This document shows positions 42,197 through 49,730 of a stretch of 56,030 nucleotides of DNA, one piece after another (position 1 is the first letter of the stretch; the number at the start of each line of letters is the position of its first letter). The stretch lies in the NCBI GenBank assembly GCA_944354035.1, contig CALVPS010000008.1, positions 1 to 56,030 on the forward strand, written 5' to 3'. The notes below the pieces were generated by a model. The model was not told the origin of the DNA. It saw only the letters and a program-made list of their open reading frames with translations, and did not search any database. This stretch comes from an uncultured Clostridia bacterium (GTDB lineage Bacteria; Bacillota; Clostridia; Christensenellales; Borkfalkiaceae). The position numbers were made by a program, and so were the translations under genes.

Positions 42197-42286
42197 ATGA
42201 AAAAGAGTCAGGACCCTTTGGGAAAGACGCGGGACGAGCGGGAGACCTGTTTTCCGGAGGCGGGCCGGGAGGAGGTCCGTCCGTGA
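42197..42286 (+). CDS. 29-codon upstream ORF coupled to spoVAC
   Basis: This small ORF begins with ATG 42197 and encodes MKKSQDPLGKTRDERETC and 11 more residues. Its TGA stop overlaps the GTG start of spoVAC as GTGA. The ribosome binding site of spoVAC lies within its 3' part. It is hydrophilic and not recognised. It may be a leader peptide that couples translation, or simply a chance ORF; the exact GTGA overlap favours the former. Confidence 0.4.
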   Translation: MKKSQDPLGKTRDERETCFPEAGREEVRP

Positions 42287-42738
42287 CCGGCCGCTCGCGG
42301 GAAAATTACAACAAAAACTATATCGCTTACGTCAATTCGTTTGCGCCGCCCACGCAGCATTTTAAGACGTGCGGCAGGGCGTTTTTGGTGGGCGGGCTGA
42401 TCTGCTGCGTGGGACAGTTCTTCCGCTATATGCTGCAGTTTGCCGGACTGGAGGGCGATCTGCTGGCGGGCACCGTTTCGGTCTTGCTGATTTTTTGCGG
42501 CGTTTTGCTTACGGGGCTGGGTGTGTACGACCGCATCGGAAAAAATGCCGGCGCGGGGAGCATTGTGCCCATTACGGGGTTTGCCAATTCGGTAGCCTCG
42601 CCCGCCATTGAGTTCAAGACCGAGGGATATATCTACGGCATGGCTGCAAAAATGTTTACGGTGGCGGGGCCTATCATCGTGTTCGGCGTCTCGGCAGGCG
42701 CAGCCGTGGGACTGATCTATTGGCTGTTGGCTCTGTAA
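42283..42738 (+). CDS. spoVAC: Stage V sporulation protein AC
   Basis: SpoVAC is an inner-spore-membrane protein of the SpoVA channel, which moves dipicolinic acid into the forespore and releases it on germination. The 151-residue protein has several membrane segments and the family signatures FLVGGLICCVGQF, GVYDRIGKNAGAGS, VPITGFANSVASPAIEFK and AAKMFTVAGPIIVFG. AC rather than AE is favoured by YDRIGKNAGAG and by the long PAIEFKTEG segment. The GTG start has GGAGGAGG seven bases upstream; no in-frame ATG lies nearby. The usual partners spoVAD and spoVAE are not adjacent, so this is an orphan copy. It indicates a spore-forming ancestry. Confidence 0.93.
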   Translation: MTGRSRENYNKNYIAYVNSFAPPTQHFKTCGRAFLVGGLICCVGQFFRYMLQFAGLEGDLLAGTVSVLLIFCGVLLTGLGVYDRIGKNAGAGSIVPITGFANSVASPAIEFKTEGYIYGMAAKMFTVAGPIIVFGVSAGAAVGLIYWLLAL

Positions 42739-42781
42739 AGCCGTTTGCCGTCTTCGGACAAAAAATATCGCCGCAAAATCC

Positions 42782-42810
42782 TTGTCATTCGCGGCAAAAC
42801 GTGGTAAAAT
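42782..42810 (+). promoter_or_regulatory. Promoter of the DUF1858 gene (TTGTCA-17-TAAAAT)
   Basis: TTGTCA (42782-42787) and TAAAAT (42805-42810) are 17 bases apart. The ATG follows at 42835 after AAAGGAG. Confidence 0.88.
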
Positions 42811-42834
42811 AAGAAAAAAAGGAGTTTTGCAGAT

Positions 42835-43032
42835 ATGGCAAAAATTACGAAGGACACGCTGATCGCGGAGTGCCTTGAGATCAATCCCAATGCGGTGGAA
42901 ATTTTACAGGCGGCCGGCATGCATTGCTTCGGCTGCGCCATGGCGCACGGCGAAACGATCGCCGAGGCGGTCGCCGTACACGGAGAAGATCTCGATAAGC
43001 TGCTGGCAAAATTAAACGAAGGCATTGCCTGA
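42835..43032 (+). CDS. DUF1858 domain protein
   Basis: This is a 65-residue protein consisting of one DUF1858 domain: an N-terminal KDTLIAECLEINPNAVEIL helix pair, the CxxC-containing MHCFGCAMAHGETIAEAV, and a C-terminal helix. Proteins of this kind are common in anaerobes, often near hybrid-cluster proteins or cysteine desulfurase-related genes. A redox or metal-binding role is suspected but not established. It has its own promoter and terminator, so it is a single-gene transcript. Confidence 0.92.
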   Translation: MAKITKDTLIAECLEINPNAVEILQAAGMHCFGCAMAHGETIAEAVAVHGEDLDKLLAKLNEGIA

Positions 43033-43047
43033 ATCGGTCGGTGTGCG

Positions 43048-43075
43048 GCCGCCCCTGTACGGGGCGGCTTTTTTT
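43048..43075 (+). terminator. Terminator after the DUF1858 gene
   Basis: An 8-bp GC stem (43048-43055 with 43061-43068) is followed by seven T residues. Confidence 0.95.
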
Positions 43076-43082
43076 GTCTCCC

Positions 43083-43350
43083 AAAACCCGCGGATAGGTT
43101 GCGGGTACAAGAGAAGCTTTGCCGATGAACAGAATGGAATTGGGAGCGCGTGATACTATTTTATCCTTGCCTCCCTTATAAAGGGAGAGTGACGAGCGAA
43201 GCGAGGCGGGAGGGTCGTAACGGTCGGCACCGCATGGGCACGCCGACCCTTCCGTCTTGCCTACGGCAAGGGAAAGAGAAGGCGTAAGACCCGTTTACGG
43301 GCAACGGACCGACCGCATGACGGTCGCTCCTTCCGGGCGCGGCTTGCGCG
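43083..43350 (-). repeat. Dispersed ~270-bp repeat, copy B (inverted relative to copy A)
   Basis: The reverse complement matches 17398-17696 over nearly its whole length, with scattered substitutions and without the 28-base insertion of copy A. Its ends coincide with the same words (CCGCGGGTTTT and GCGCAAGCCGCGCCCG). It lies between the DUF1858 terminator and the ribokinase gene, in a 611-base gap with no supportable gene. Confidence 0.9.
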
Positions 43351-43439
43351 TTGCCGGCAGCATTCGGGTCGACAGCGCGCCCCGCCTATGGCGGCGCGCG
43401 CCGCAGGCGAAGGAAACGGAAAACCGCCGGCTATTGATA

Positions 43440-43480
43440 TGCACCCCAAAAGTTGGACAAAAATTTAATGAAGTTGTTTG
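43440..43480 (+). mobile_element. Possible IS3-family terminal sequence relic
   Basis: TGCACCCCAAAAGTTGGACA at 43440-43459 resembles the terminal inverted repeats of IS150-group IS3 elements. No transposase reading frame and no opposite end follow within the gap, so at most an end fragment remains. Confidence 0.4.
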
Positions 43481-43609
43481 GTAACGAGTTCGGTACTGTA
43501 TCGGACTCATTGCTTTTAGTCGGCGGCAGAACGCCCGTCGTCGGCCGAACGGCAACGGGCGCGGCTGCGCCTTGCCTTACGGGGCGGCGGGACGTTTTGG
43601 CGCGCCCCC

Positions 43610-43638
43610 TTTACAAGCGCGGCGGGGCGTGCTATAAT
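43610..43638 (+). promoter_or_regulatory. Promoter of the ribokinase-family gene (TTTACA-17-TATAAT), leaderless
   Basis: TTTACA (43610-43615) and a perfect TATAAT (43633-43638) are 17 bases apart. The expected start site, seven bases after the -10 box, coincides with the A of ATG 43645. Confidence 0.88.
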
Positions 43639-43644
43639 AGGGGC

Positions 43645-44556
43645 ATGAAACGCATTTATCTGTTGGGAAGCTGCAATGCCGATTGTACCATCCGCGCGCC
43701 GTATGTTCCGCAGGCGGGCGAGACGCTGAAGGGGAGCGACTTTATGCTGACCGCGGGCGGGAAGGGCGCCAACCAGGCGTATGCCTGCGCCAACCTCGGG
43801 GGCGACGTGCACATGGCGGGGTGCGTGGGGAGGGATCCCTTCGGCGACATGCTGTTGAAAAGCCTGCGCGACGCGGGCGCCGATGTGTCGCATCTGCGGC
43901 GTTCGTCCCGCAATACGGGCGTGGCGCTGATCGCGGTGATCGACGGCGACAACCGCATCCTCCTCGACGAGGGGGCCAACGGCGAGGTGACGGCGGCCGA
44001 TGCGGAGGCGCTGCTGCGCGAGGCGCGCGCCGGCGACATTTTTATGACCCAGCTGGAGATCCCGCTGCCCGCCGCCGAGGCGGCGCTGCGCCTTGCCAAG
44101 GCGCGCGGGCTGTTTACGATTTTGAACCCCGCGCCCGCCGCAGAGGCGGCGTGCGGCTGTATAAAATACGTCGACCTGATCACCCCCAACGAGACGGAGC
44201 TGGCGATCCTGAGCAAAAAGACGGGGATAGAGGAGGGCTGCCGTCGGCTGCTGGAGATGGGCGCCGGAACGGTGCTGGCGACGCTGGGGAAGGATGGCTC
44301 GCTCTGTTACGGGCGGGACGCGGCCGAAAAGATCGCCGCCGTCGACGCGGGGAAGGTGGTGGATACCACCGCCGCGGGCGACACGTTCTGCGGCGCGCTG
44401 GCGGTAAAACTTGCCGAAGGGCGGTCGGTTGCGGAGGCGGCGCGGTTTGCCTCGCTGTGCGCGGGCATCACCGTAACGCGGCGGGGGGCGCAGGTCTCCA
44501 TTCCCACGCGCGCCGAGGCGGAGGCGCGGGCGCGCAGTCTCGGCTTGCCGCTTTGA
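43645..44556 (+). CDS. Ribokinase-family (PfkB) sugar kinase
   Basis: This is a predicted ATP-dependent sugar kinase of the PfkB family, closest in motifs to ribokinase, 303 residues. Typical ribokinase features are LGSCNADCTIRAPYVPQAGE at the N-terminus, TAGGKGANQAYACANLGG (sugar binding) and the GVALIAVIDGDNRILLDEGAN lid. ITPNETE and the C-terminal anion-hole motif DTTAAGDTFCGAL complete the set, with the catalytic aspartate in AGD. The ATG has no ribosome binding site, and the promoter position implies a leaderless mRNA. No rbs transport genes are adjacent, so the substrate could be ribose, deoxyribose or a nucleoside. Confidence 0.9.
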   Translation: MKRIYLLGSCNADCTIRAPYVPQAGETLKGSDFMLTAGGKGANQAYACANLGGDVHMAGCVGRDPFGDMLLKSLRDAGADVSHLRRSSRNTGVALIAVIDGDNRILLDEGANGEVTAADAEALLREARAGDIFMTQLEIPLPAAEAALRLAKARGLFTILNPAPAAEAACGCIKYVDLITPNETELAILSKKTGIEEGCRRLLEMGAGTVLATLGKDGSLCYGRDAAEKIAAVDAGKVVDTTAAGDTFCGALAVKLAEGRSVAEAARFASLCAGITVTRRGAQVSIPTRAEAEARARSLGLPL

Positions 44557-44579
44557 CGGGGATGCTGCAAAAAAGGAAG

Positions 44580-44610
44580 GGGCGGCGGCGCTGTCTGCGC
44601 CGCCGCCCTT
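44580..44610. terminator. GC-rich hairpin after the ribokinase gene
   Basis: A 12-bp GC stem around CTGTCT is followed only by TT, so it is probably an mRNA 3'-stabilising or auxiliary hairpin in front of the main terminator. Confidence 0.55.
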
Positions 44611-44621
44611 GAAAGGGACAT

Positions 44622-44652
44622 AAAAAAGAGCGGTCGTGGACCGCTCTTTTTG
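44622..44652. terminator. Bidirectional terminator between rbsK-like gene and nifJ
   Basis: A 13-bp perfect stem (44623-44635 with 44639-44651) has A/T runs forming its outer pairs. It ends both the plus-strand kinase and the minus-strand nifJ. Confidence 0.93.
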
Positions 44653-44660
44653 TTTGGCAA

Positions 44661-47600
44661 TTATTCTTTGCCGGCCATGTGCTTGTAACCGTCCAGGCGT
44701 TCTTTGGCGGATTCTTCCGTCTTTTTGAACAGCTCTTCGGCCACGGCGGGCTGCGTCTTTTTGAGGGACGCATAGCGTGTTTCGCCGAGGATAAAGGCCT
44801 GGAAGTCGCCGGTGGGATCTTTGGAATCGAGGGTGAAGGGGTTTTCGCCCTTTTCTGCCAGCGCGGGATTGTAGCGGTACAGCTGCCAATATCCACAGTC
44901 GACGGCCGCCTTTTCTTCGGACTGCGACTTGCTCATGTTGATGCCGTGGTTGATGCAGGGCGCGTAGCAGATGATGAGGGAAGGTCCGTGGTAGGCTTCG
45001 GCCTCTTTCAGTGCCTTGACGAGCTGGTTCTTATCGGAGCCCATGGCGCACTGCGCAACGTACACGTAGCCGTAGCTGGCGGCGATCATGCCCAGATCCT
45101 TCTTTTTGACGCGCTTGCCGCTGGACGCGAACTTGGCGACTGCACCGATGGGCGTGGATTTGCTTGCCTGGCCGCCCGTATTGGAGTATACCTCGGTGTC
45201 GAGCACCAGCACGTTGACGTCTTCGCCGGAGGCGAGCACGTGGTCGAGTCCGCCGTAGCCGATATCGTACGCCCAGCCGTCGCCGCCGATGATCCAGAAG
45301 GATTTTTTCACAAGGCAGTCTTTATCGGCAAGCACTTCTTTTACAAGCGCGTCCGCGTCGCAGCCGCAGCCGCTGCAGCTTTCGCAGGCCTTTACGAGCG
45401 CGGCAGCCGCGCTCTTGCTTGCCTCGGCTTCGTCCATGCCGGCGATCCATGCCTCGCAGGCCGCCTTGCCCTCTTCGTAGTTTGCCCACGCCTCTGCAAG
45501 TTTGGCGACCGTTTCTTTGAGGGCGGCGCGGCGTGCCTTGTAGGCGAGGTTCATGCCGTAGCCGAATTCGGCGTTGTCTTCGAACAGGGAGTTAGCCCAG
45601 GCGGGGCCGTGGCCCTGTTTGTTCACCGTGTAAGGGCAGGTGGGGGAGGAGCCGCCGTAGATGGAGGAGCAGCCCGTGGCGTTGGCGACGATCATTCTGT
45701 CGCCGAACAGCTGTGTGACGACCTTTACATAGGGCGTTTCGCCGCAGCCCGCGCATGCGCCGGAGAATTCGAACAGCGAAGGCGTGAACTGCGATTTTTT
45801 GACGTCGGCCATTTTGACCTCGGAGAGGTCGACCTCGGGCAGATCCACGGCATAGTTCCAGTTTTCCGCCTCGACCGTTTCAAGCTCGGCAAACGGCGTC
45901 ATGACGAGTGCCTTGTTGCCCTTCATGCCGGGGCATACGTCTGCGCAGACGCCGCAGCCCATACAGTCGAGCGGAGAGACCTGCATGCGGAATCCGTAGC
46001 CCTTGACGCCGGTAGCGGGTTTTACGTCGAACGCCTCGGGCTTTTCGGCGCCGTCCTGTACCAGGGCGGGGCGGATGCAGGCGTGCGGGCAGACAAAGGA
46101 GCACTGGTTGCACTGCACGCAGTTTTCCTTGATCCACTTGGGCACCTTTACGGCGACGCCGCGCTTTTCGAACTTGGTGGTGCCGGTGGGCACGCTGCCG
46201 TCTGCATTGAACGCCGAGGAGGGCAGTTTGTCGCCTTCGAGGGCGAGGATGGGCGCCACGACCGTTTTAAAGTAGTCGTTGTCGGCCAGCTTGATCATCT
46301 CCGCGCCCTCGGTGGTCGTAGCCCACGCGGCGGGGATGTCGATCTTTACCAGGTGTTCTTTTGCGGAATCGATCGCCGCATAGTTCATCTGCACCACGGC
46401 GTCGCCCTTTCTTGCAAAGGACTTGTACGCCATCTTCTTCATCAGCTCTACCGCCGTTTCGTAAGGCATGATCTGTTCGTTGATGAGGAAGAACGCCGAC
46501 TGCAGAATGGTATTCGTTCTGCCTCCCAGCCCAAGCTTGCCGGCAACGGAGATCGCGTCGATCACATACAGCTTCGCCTTCTTTTTGGCAAGCATGTTCT
46601 TTACTTTGGCGGGCAGGTTTTTATCCAGTTCTTCCACCGTGGTCCAAGGGGCGTTCAGCAGGAAAGAGCCGCCCTCCTTTAAGTCGCTTACCATGTCGTA
46701 GCGAATGACGTACGAGGGGTTGTGGCAGGCGATAAAGTCGGCCGCGTCGATGAGGTATTCCGACTGGATGGGCGTTTTGCCGAACCGGAGATGGGATACC
46801 GTTATGCCGCCCGATTTTTTGGAGTCGTAGAAGAAGTAGGCCTGCGCGTACATATCGGTGTGGTCGCCGATGATTTTAATGGAGTTTTTGTTGGCGCCGA
46901 CCGTACCGTCCGAGCCGAGGCCGTAGAACTTGCAGCTGGTGGAGCCGGCGGGGGCGGCGTCGAATTTTTCGGAGAAGTCGAGCGAAGTGTTGGTGACGTC
47001 CTCGTAAATACCCACCGTAAAGTGGTTTTTAGGGGTCTTCTGCTCAAGATTTTTATAGACGGAGAGCACCATGGAGGGGTTGAACTCCTTGGAGCCGAGG
47101 CCGTATCTGCCGCCGACGACCTGAATGCCCGACACGCCCTTTTCGAGCAGCGCCGTGCAGACGTCGAGGTAGAGGGGCTCGCCCAGCGAGCCGGGTTCCT
47201 TCGTTCTGTCGAGGACCGCCATCTTTTTGCAGGTCTTGGGAATGGCCGCAAGGAAGGCTTCGGTGACGAAGGGGCGATAGAGGCGCACCTTGATAAGGCC
47301 GTACTTTTTGCCCTGCGCGTTCAGCTTGTTGATGGATTCTTCCACCGTCTCCGCGCCGGAGCCCATGATGACGATGACCTCTTTTGCGTCGGGCGCGCCC
47401 ACATAGTCGAACAGGTGGTAGCTCCTTCCCGTAAGGGCGTTCACCTCGTCCATCATCTCCTGCACGATGGCGGGGGCGGCAAGGTAGTAGCTGTTGGCCG
47501 TTTCGCGGTTCTGGAAGTAGGTATCGCCGTTTTGGGCGGTGCCGCGCTGCAGCGGGTGTTCGGGGTTCAGGGCGCGGGCGCGGAACGCGGCCACGTCTTT

Positions 47601-48197
47601 GGCAAGCCCTTTTTTATCGAAGATCGCCTTCATCTCTTCGTACGAAATGACGTCGATCTTGGAGACCTCGTGCGAGGTGCGGAAGCCGTCGAAGAAGTTG
47701 ATGAAAGGCACGCGCGCGCGCAGCGTGGAGAGGTGCGCGACGAGGGCGAGGTCCATCACTTCCTGCACCGAGCAGCCCGCGATCATGGCAAAGCCCGTTT
47801 GACGGCAGGCCATTACGTCCTGATGGTCGCCGAAGATGTTAAGGGAGTGCGCGGCAAGCGCGCGGGCCGAGACGTGCATGACCATGGGCAGCAGTTCGCC
47901 CGAAATTTTGTACATGTTGGGGATCATCAGCAGCAGTCCCTGCGAGGCGGTGTAGGTCGTGGTAAGGGCGCCTGCCGAAAGGGAGCCGTGTACGGCGCCG
48001 GCGGCGCCGCCTTCCGATTGCATTTCCGCAATGCGGAGTTTTTGACCCCACATGTTGAGTCTGCCCTGAGTCGCCCATTCGTCGGCGGATTCCGCCATGG
48101 GGGAGGAAGGCGTGATGGGGTAGATCGCCGCTACTTCCGAAAAGGCGTAGGCGACGTGCGACGCGGCGGTATTGCCGTCAATCGTCATCTTGGTCAT
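44661..48197 (-). CDS. nifJ: Pyruvate:ferredoxin (flavodoxin) oxidoreductase, single-chain
   Basis: This enzyme oxidises pyruvate to acetyl-CoA and CO2, reducing ferredoxin; it is central to anaerobic energy metabolism. The 1178-residue homodimer-type chain has the domains in order. The pyrimidine-binding domain starts at AFSEVAAIYPITPSSP. Then come the transketolase-C-like domain and the gamma region (SDGTVGANKNSIKII). The two [4Fe-4S] ferredoxin motifs are CVQCNQCSFVCPHAC and CMGCGVCADVCPGMKGN. The TPP domain has CAGCGETPYVK and GGDGWAYDIGYGG. SNTGGQASKSTPIG lies near the end. The ATG at 48197 has GGAGG eight bases upstream. A TTGACT/TATAAT promoter about 160 bases upstream gives it a long leader. 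Confidence 0.98.
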   Translation of the reverse strand: MTKMTIDGNTAASHVAYAFSEVAAIYPITPSSPMAESADEWATQGRLNMWGQKLRIAEMQSEGGAAGAVHGSLSAGALTTTYTASQGLLLMIPNMYKISGELLPMVMHVSARALAAHSLNIFGDHQDVMACRQTGFAMIAGCSVQEVMDLALVAHLSTLRARVPFINFFDGFRTSHEVSKIDVISYEEMKAIFDKKGLAKDVAAFRARALNPEHPLQRGTAQNGDTYFQNRETANSYYLAAPAIVQEMMDEVNALTGRSYHLFDYVGAPDAKEVIVIMGSGAETVEESINKLNAQGKKYGLIKVRLYRPFVTEAFLAAIPKTCKKMAVLDRTKEPGSLGEPLYLDVCTALLEKGVSGIQVVGGRYGLGSKEFNPSMVLSVYKNLEQKTPKNHFTVGIYEDVTNTSLDFSEKFDAAPAGSTSCKFYGLGSDGTVGANKNSIKIIGDHTDMYAQAYFFYDSKKSGGITVSHLRFGKTPIQSEYLIDAADFIACHNPSYVIRYDMVSDLKEGGSFLLNAPWTTVEELDKNLPAKVKNMLAKKKAKLYVIDAISVAGKLGLGGRTNTILQSAFFLINEQIMPYETAVELMKKMAYKSFARKGDAVVQMNYAAIDSAKEHLVKIDIPAAWATTTEGAEMIKLADNDYFKTVVAPILALEGDKLPSSAFNADGSVPTGTTKFEKRGVAVKVPKWIKENCVQCNQCSFVCPHACIRPALVQDGAEKPEAFDVKPATGVKGYGFRMQVSPLDCMGCGVCADVCPGMKGNKALVMTPFAELETVEAENWNYAVDLPEVDLSEVKMADVKKSQFTPSLFEFSGACAGCGETPYVKVVTQLFGDRMIVANATGCSSIYGGSSPTCPYTVNKQGHGPAWANSLFEDNAEFGYGMNLAYKARRAALKETVAKLAEAWANYEEGKAACEAWIAGMDEAEASKSAAAALVKACESCSGCGCDADALVKEVLADKDCLVKKSFWIIGGDGWAYDIGYGGLDHVLASGEDVNVLVLDTEVYSNTGGQASKSTPIGAVAKFASSGKRVKKKDLGMIAASYGYVYVAQCAMGSDKNQLVKALKEAEAYHGPSLIICYAPCINHGINMSKSQSEEKAAVDCGYWQLYRYNPALAEKGENPFTLDSKDPTGDFQAFILGETRYASLKKTQPAVAEELFKKTEESAKERLDGYKHMAGKE

Positions 48198-48360
48198 CGA
48201 AAAACCTCCATAATATAGTATTGATTTATGTTCACAAGGCCTATTTGCGGCCGCGCAAGGGGCCGAAAAAAACCTTATGAGTTCCCGGGTCGGGTACGCT
48301 TTCCCGCGGGCCGACAAAACGGACTGCGCAAAAAGACATGCGCTTTGCACGCACACATTT

Positions 48361-48389
48361 ATTATAAAGGTTTTTTGCGGACAAGTCAA
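48361..48389 (-). promoter_or_regulatory. nifJ promoter (TTGACT-17-TATAAT)
   Basis: On the minus strand -35 TTGACT (48389-48384) and a perfect -10 TATAAT (48366-48361) are 17 bases apart. The predicted leader runs about 155 bases to the ATG. I see no known riboswitch in it. Confidence 0.92.
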
Positions 48390-48526
48390 CCCCCAGCCGT
48401 GAAAAAAATCATGCTTTTATACAATTTCTCACGTCGCTTCTTCATGCGACCGGCGCGCCGCCGCGCCGGTTTATGCGGGCGGCAAAAGAAAATGTGCGTT
48501 TTTTTAAAAATATCACGGCGTTTTCA

Positions 48527-48555
48527 TTGTAAACGGGCGCATAATTTGTTATACT
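48527..48555 (+). promoter_or_regulatory. Promoter of the ecfA1-ecfA2-ecfT operon (TTGTAA-17-TATACT)
   Basis: TTGTAA (48527-48532) and TATACT (48550-48555) are 17 bases apart. The next gene start on this strand is ecfA1 at 48906, so a leader of about 345 bases is predicted. Confidence 0.8.
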
Positions 48556-48561
48556 ATTGGG

Positions 48562-48905
48562 GAATGCCGTAAACGCGCTTTCGGCGGCGTCTTTTATGCG
48601 GTTTGCCGCCCGTTTTTCGTGCGGCGCCCCGGGATCGCCGCGCCGTCTTTCCGGCATGGTCACGCACAGGCGCGGCCCGGGGGCATCGCGCCGCCCGCCG
48701 TTCCCTTGAACTTCTTTTTAAAGAGCGCTGCGAAGGAGCGGGCGCGTGCCAAAGGTGTAAAACGGTTGAAGGCGGCATCATTTGCCGTGTGGCGGAGGCT
48801 TTAACGCCGATTCGGGCAAAATATGCGCGTTCGAGCGGAATAATATGTATGACTGCGCAGAGCGGCGCCGCATTCGGCCGTTTCGGTCTGCGCGGCGGGA
48901 GCAAC
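48562..48905 (+). promoter_or_regulatory. Long (~345 nt) leader of the ECF transporter operon
   Basis: This is GC-rich noncoding sequence between the promoter and ecfA1. Several local hairpins are visible by eye, for example GGCG/CGCC around 48793-48812. No U-tract terminator and no known riboswitch consensus was recognised. An in-frame extension of ecfA1 runs back to about 48603, but its sequence does not resemble ECF ATPases, so it is treated as leader. Confidence 0.5.
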
Positions 48906-49730
48906 ATGAAGGCCATTGAATTTTGCGGCGTCTCTTTTCGTTACGACGAGGAGAGCCCGTTCGCCATCCATAAACTCGATTTTTCCGTGGAAGAGGGAGA
49001 ATTTGTTGCGGTGCTGGGGCACAACGGCAGCGGCAAAAGCACGCTTGCCCGCCTTTCGAACGGCCTGCTGGAGGCGGACGAGGGCGAGATCCGTGTATTC
49101 GGCACGCAGATCGCGCGCAAAAACCTGTACGACGTGCGCAAAAACGTGGGCGTCGTGTTCCAGAATCCCGATAATCAGACGGTGGCCACCATTGTGGAGG
49201 ACGACGTGGCGTTCGGCGCCGAAAACCTGGGGCTCGCGCGCGAGGAGATCGGCGAGCGCATCCGCTTTGCGCTGCAGGCCGTGGGCATGCAGCAATACCG
49301 TACGGCTGCGGTGGCGCGCCTTTCGGGCGGGCAGAAACAGCGCGTGGCGATCGCGGGCGTGCTGGCTTTAAAGCCGCGCGCCGTCATTTTGGACGAGGCG
49401 ACCGCCATGCTCGATCCCCGCGGCCGCCGCGAGATCGTGGAGGTGGTCTCCCGTCTCAACCGCGAAGAAAAGATCACCGTGATCATGATCACGCATTTTA
49501 TGGAGGAGGCGCTGCTGGCGGACCGCGCCGTGGTGATGAACCGCGGCGAGATCGTGATGCAGGGCGCGCCCGCCGATATTTTTGAGCGGCAGGAGGAACT
49601 GATCACTTATAATTTGGCCATGCCGCGCATCGGTTATATCTGCAATCGGCTGCGCGCGGGCGGCCTGCCGGTCGCCAACACGCTGGACAGCGAAACGCTG
49701 GCGGAGGAGATCGCACGGTGCGTATCGTAG
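48906..49730 (+). CDS. ecfA1: ECF transporter ATPase 1
   Basis: This is one of two ATPases of the energy-coupling factor module that powers vitamin S components, 274 residues. It has Walker A GHNGSGKST, the Q-loop VVFQNPDNQTVATIVEDDVAF (its Q and the ECF-typical NPDNQ) and the ABC signature LSGGQKQR. Walker B is AVILDEATAML and the switch histidine is in MITHFMEEAL. The ATG at 48906 has GGGAG six bases upstream and yields the family N-terminus. It overlaps ecfA2 by 13 bases. It is the first gene of an ecfA1-ecfA2-ecfT-truA run, a common order in Firmicutes. Confidence 0.96.
   Translation: MKAIEFCGVSFRYDEESPFAIHKLDFSVEEGEFVAVLGHNGSGKSTLARLSNGLLEADEGEIRVFGTQIARKNLYDVRKNVGVVFQNPDNQTVATIVEDDVAFGAENLGLAREEIGERIRFALQAVGMQQYRTAAVARLSGGQKQRVAIAGVLALKPRAVILDEATAMLDPRGRREIVEVVSRLNREEKITVIMITHFMEEALLADRAVVMNRGEIVMQGAPADIFERQEELITYNLAMPRIGYICNRLRAGGLPVANTLDSETLAEEIARCVS

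Noticed and set aside
44679..48218. Long antisense frames opposite nifJ (667 and 498 codons)
   Set aside because: Shadows of the well-supported PFOR gene; no domain, promoter or ribosome binding site supports them.
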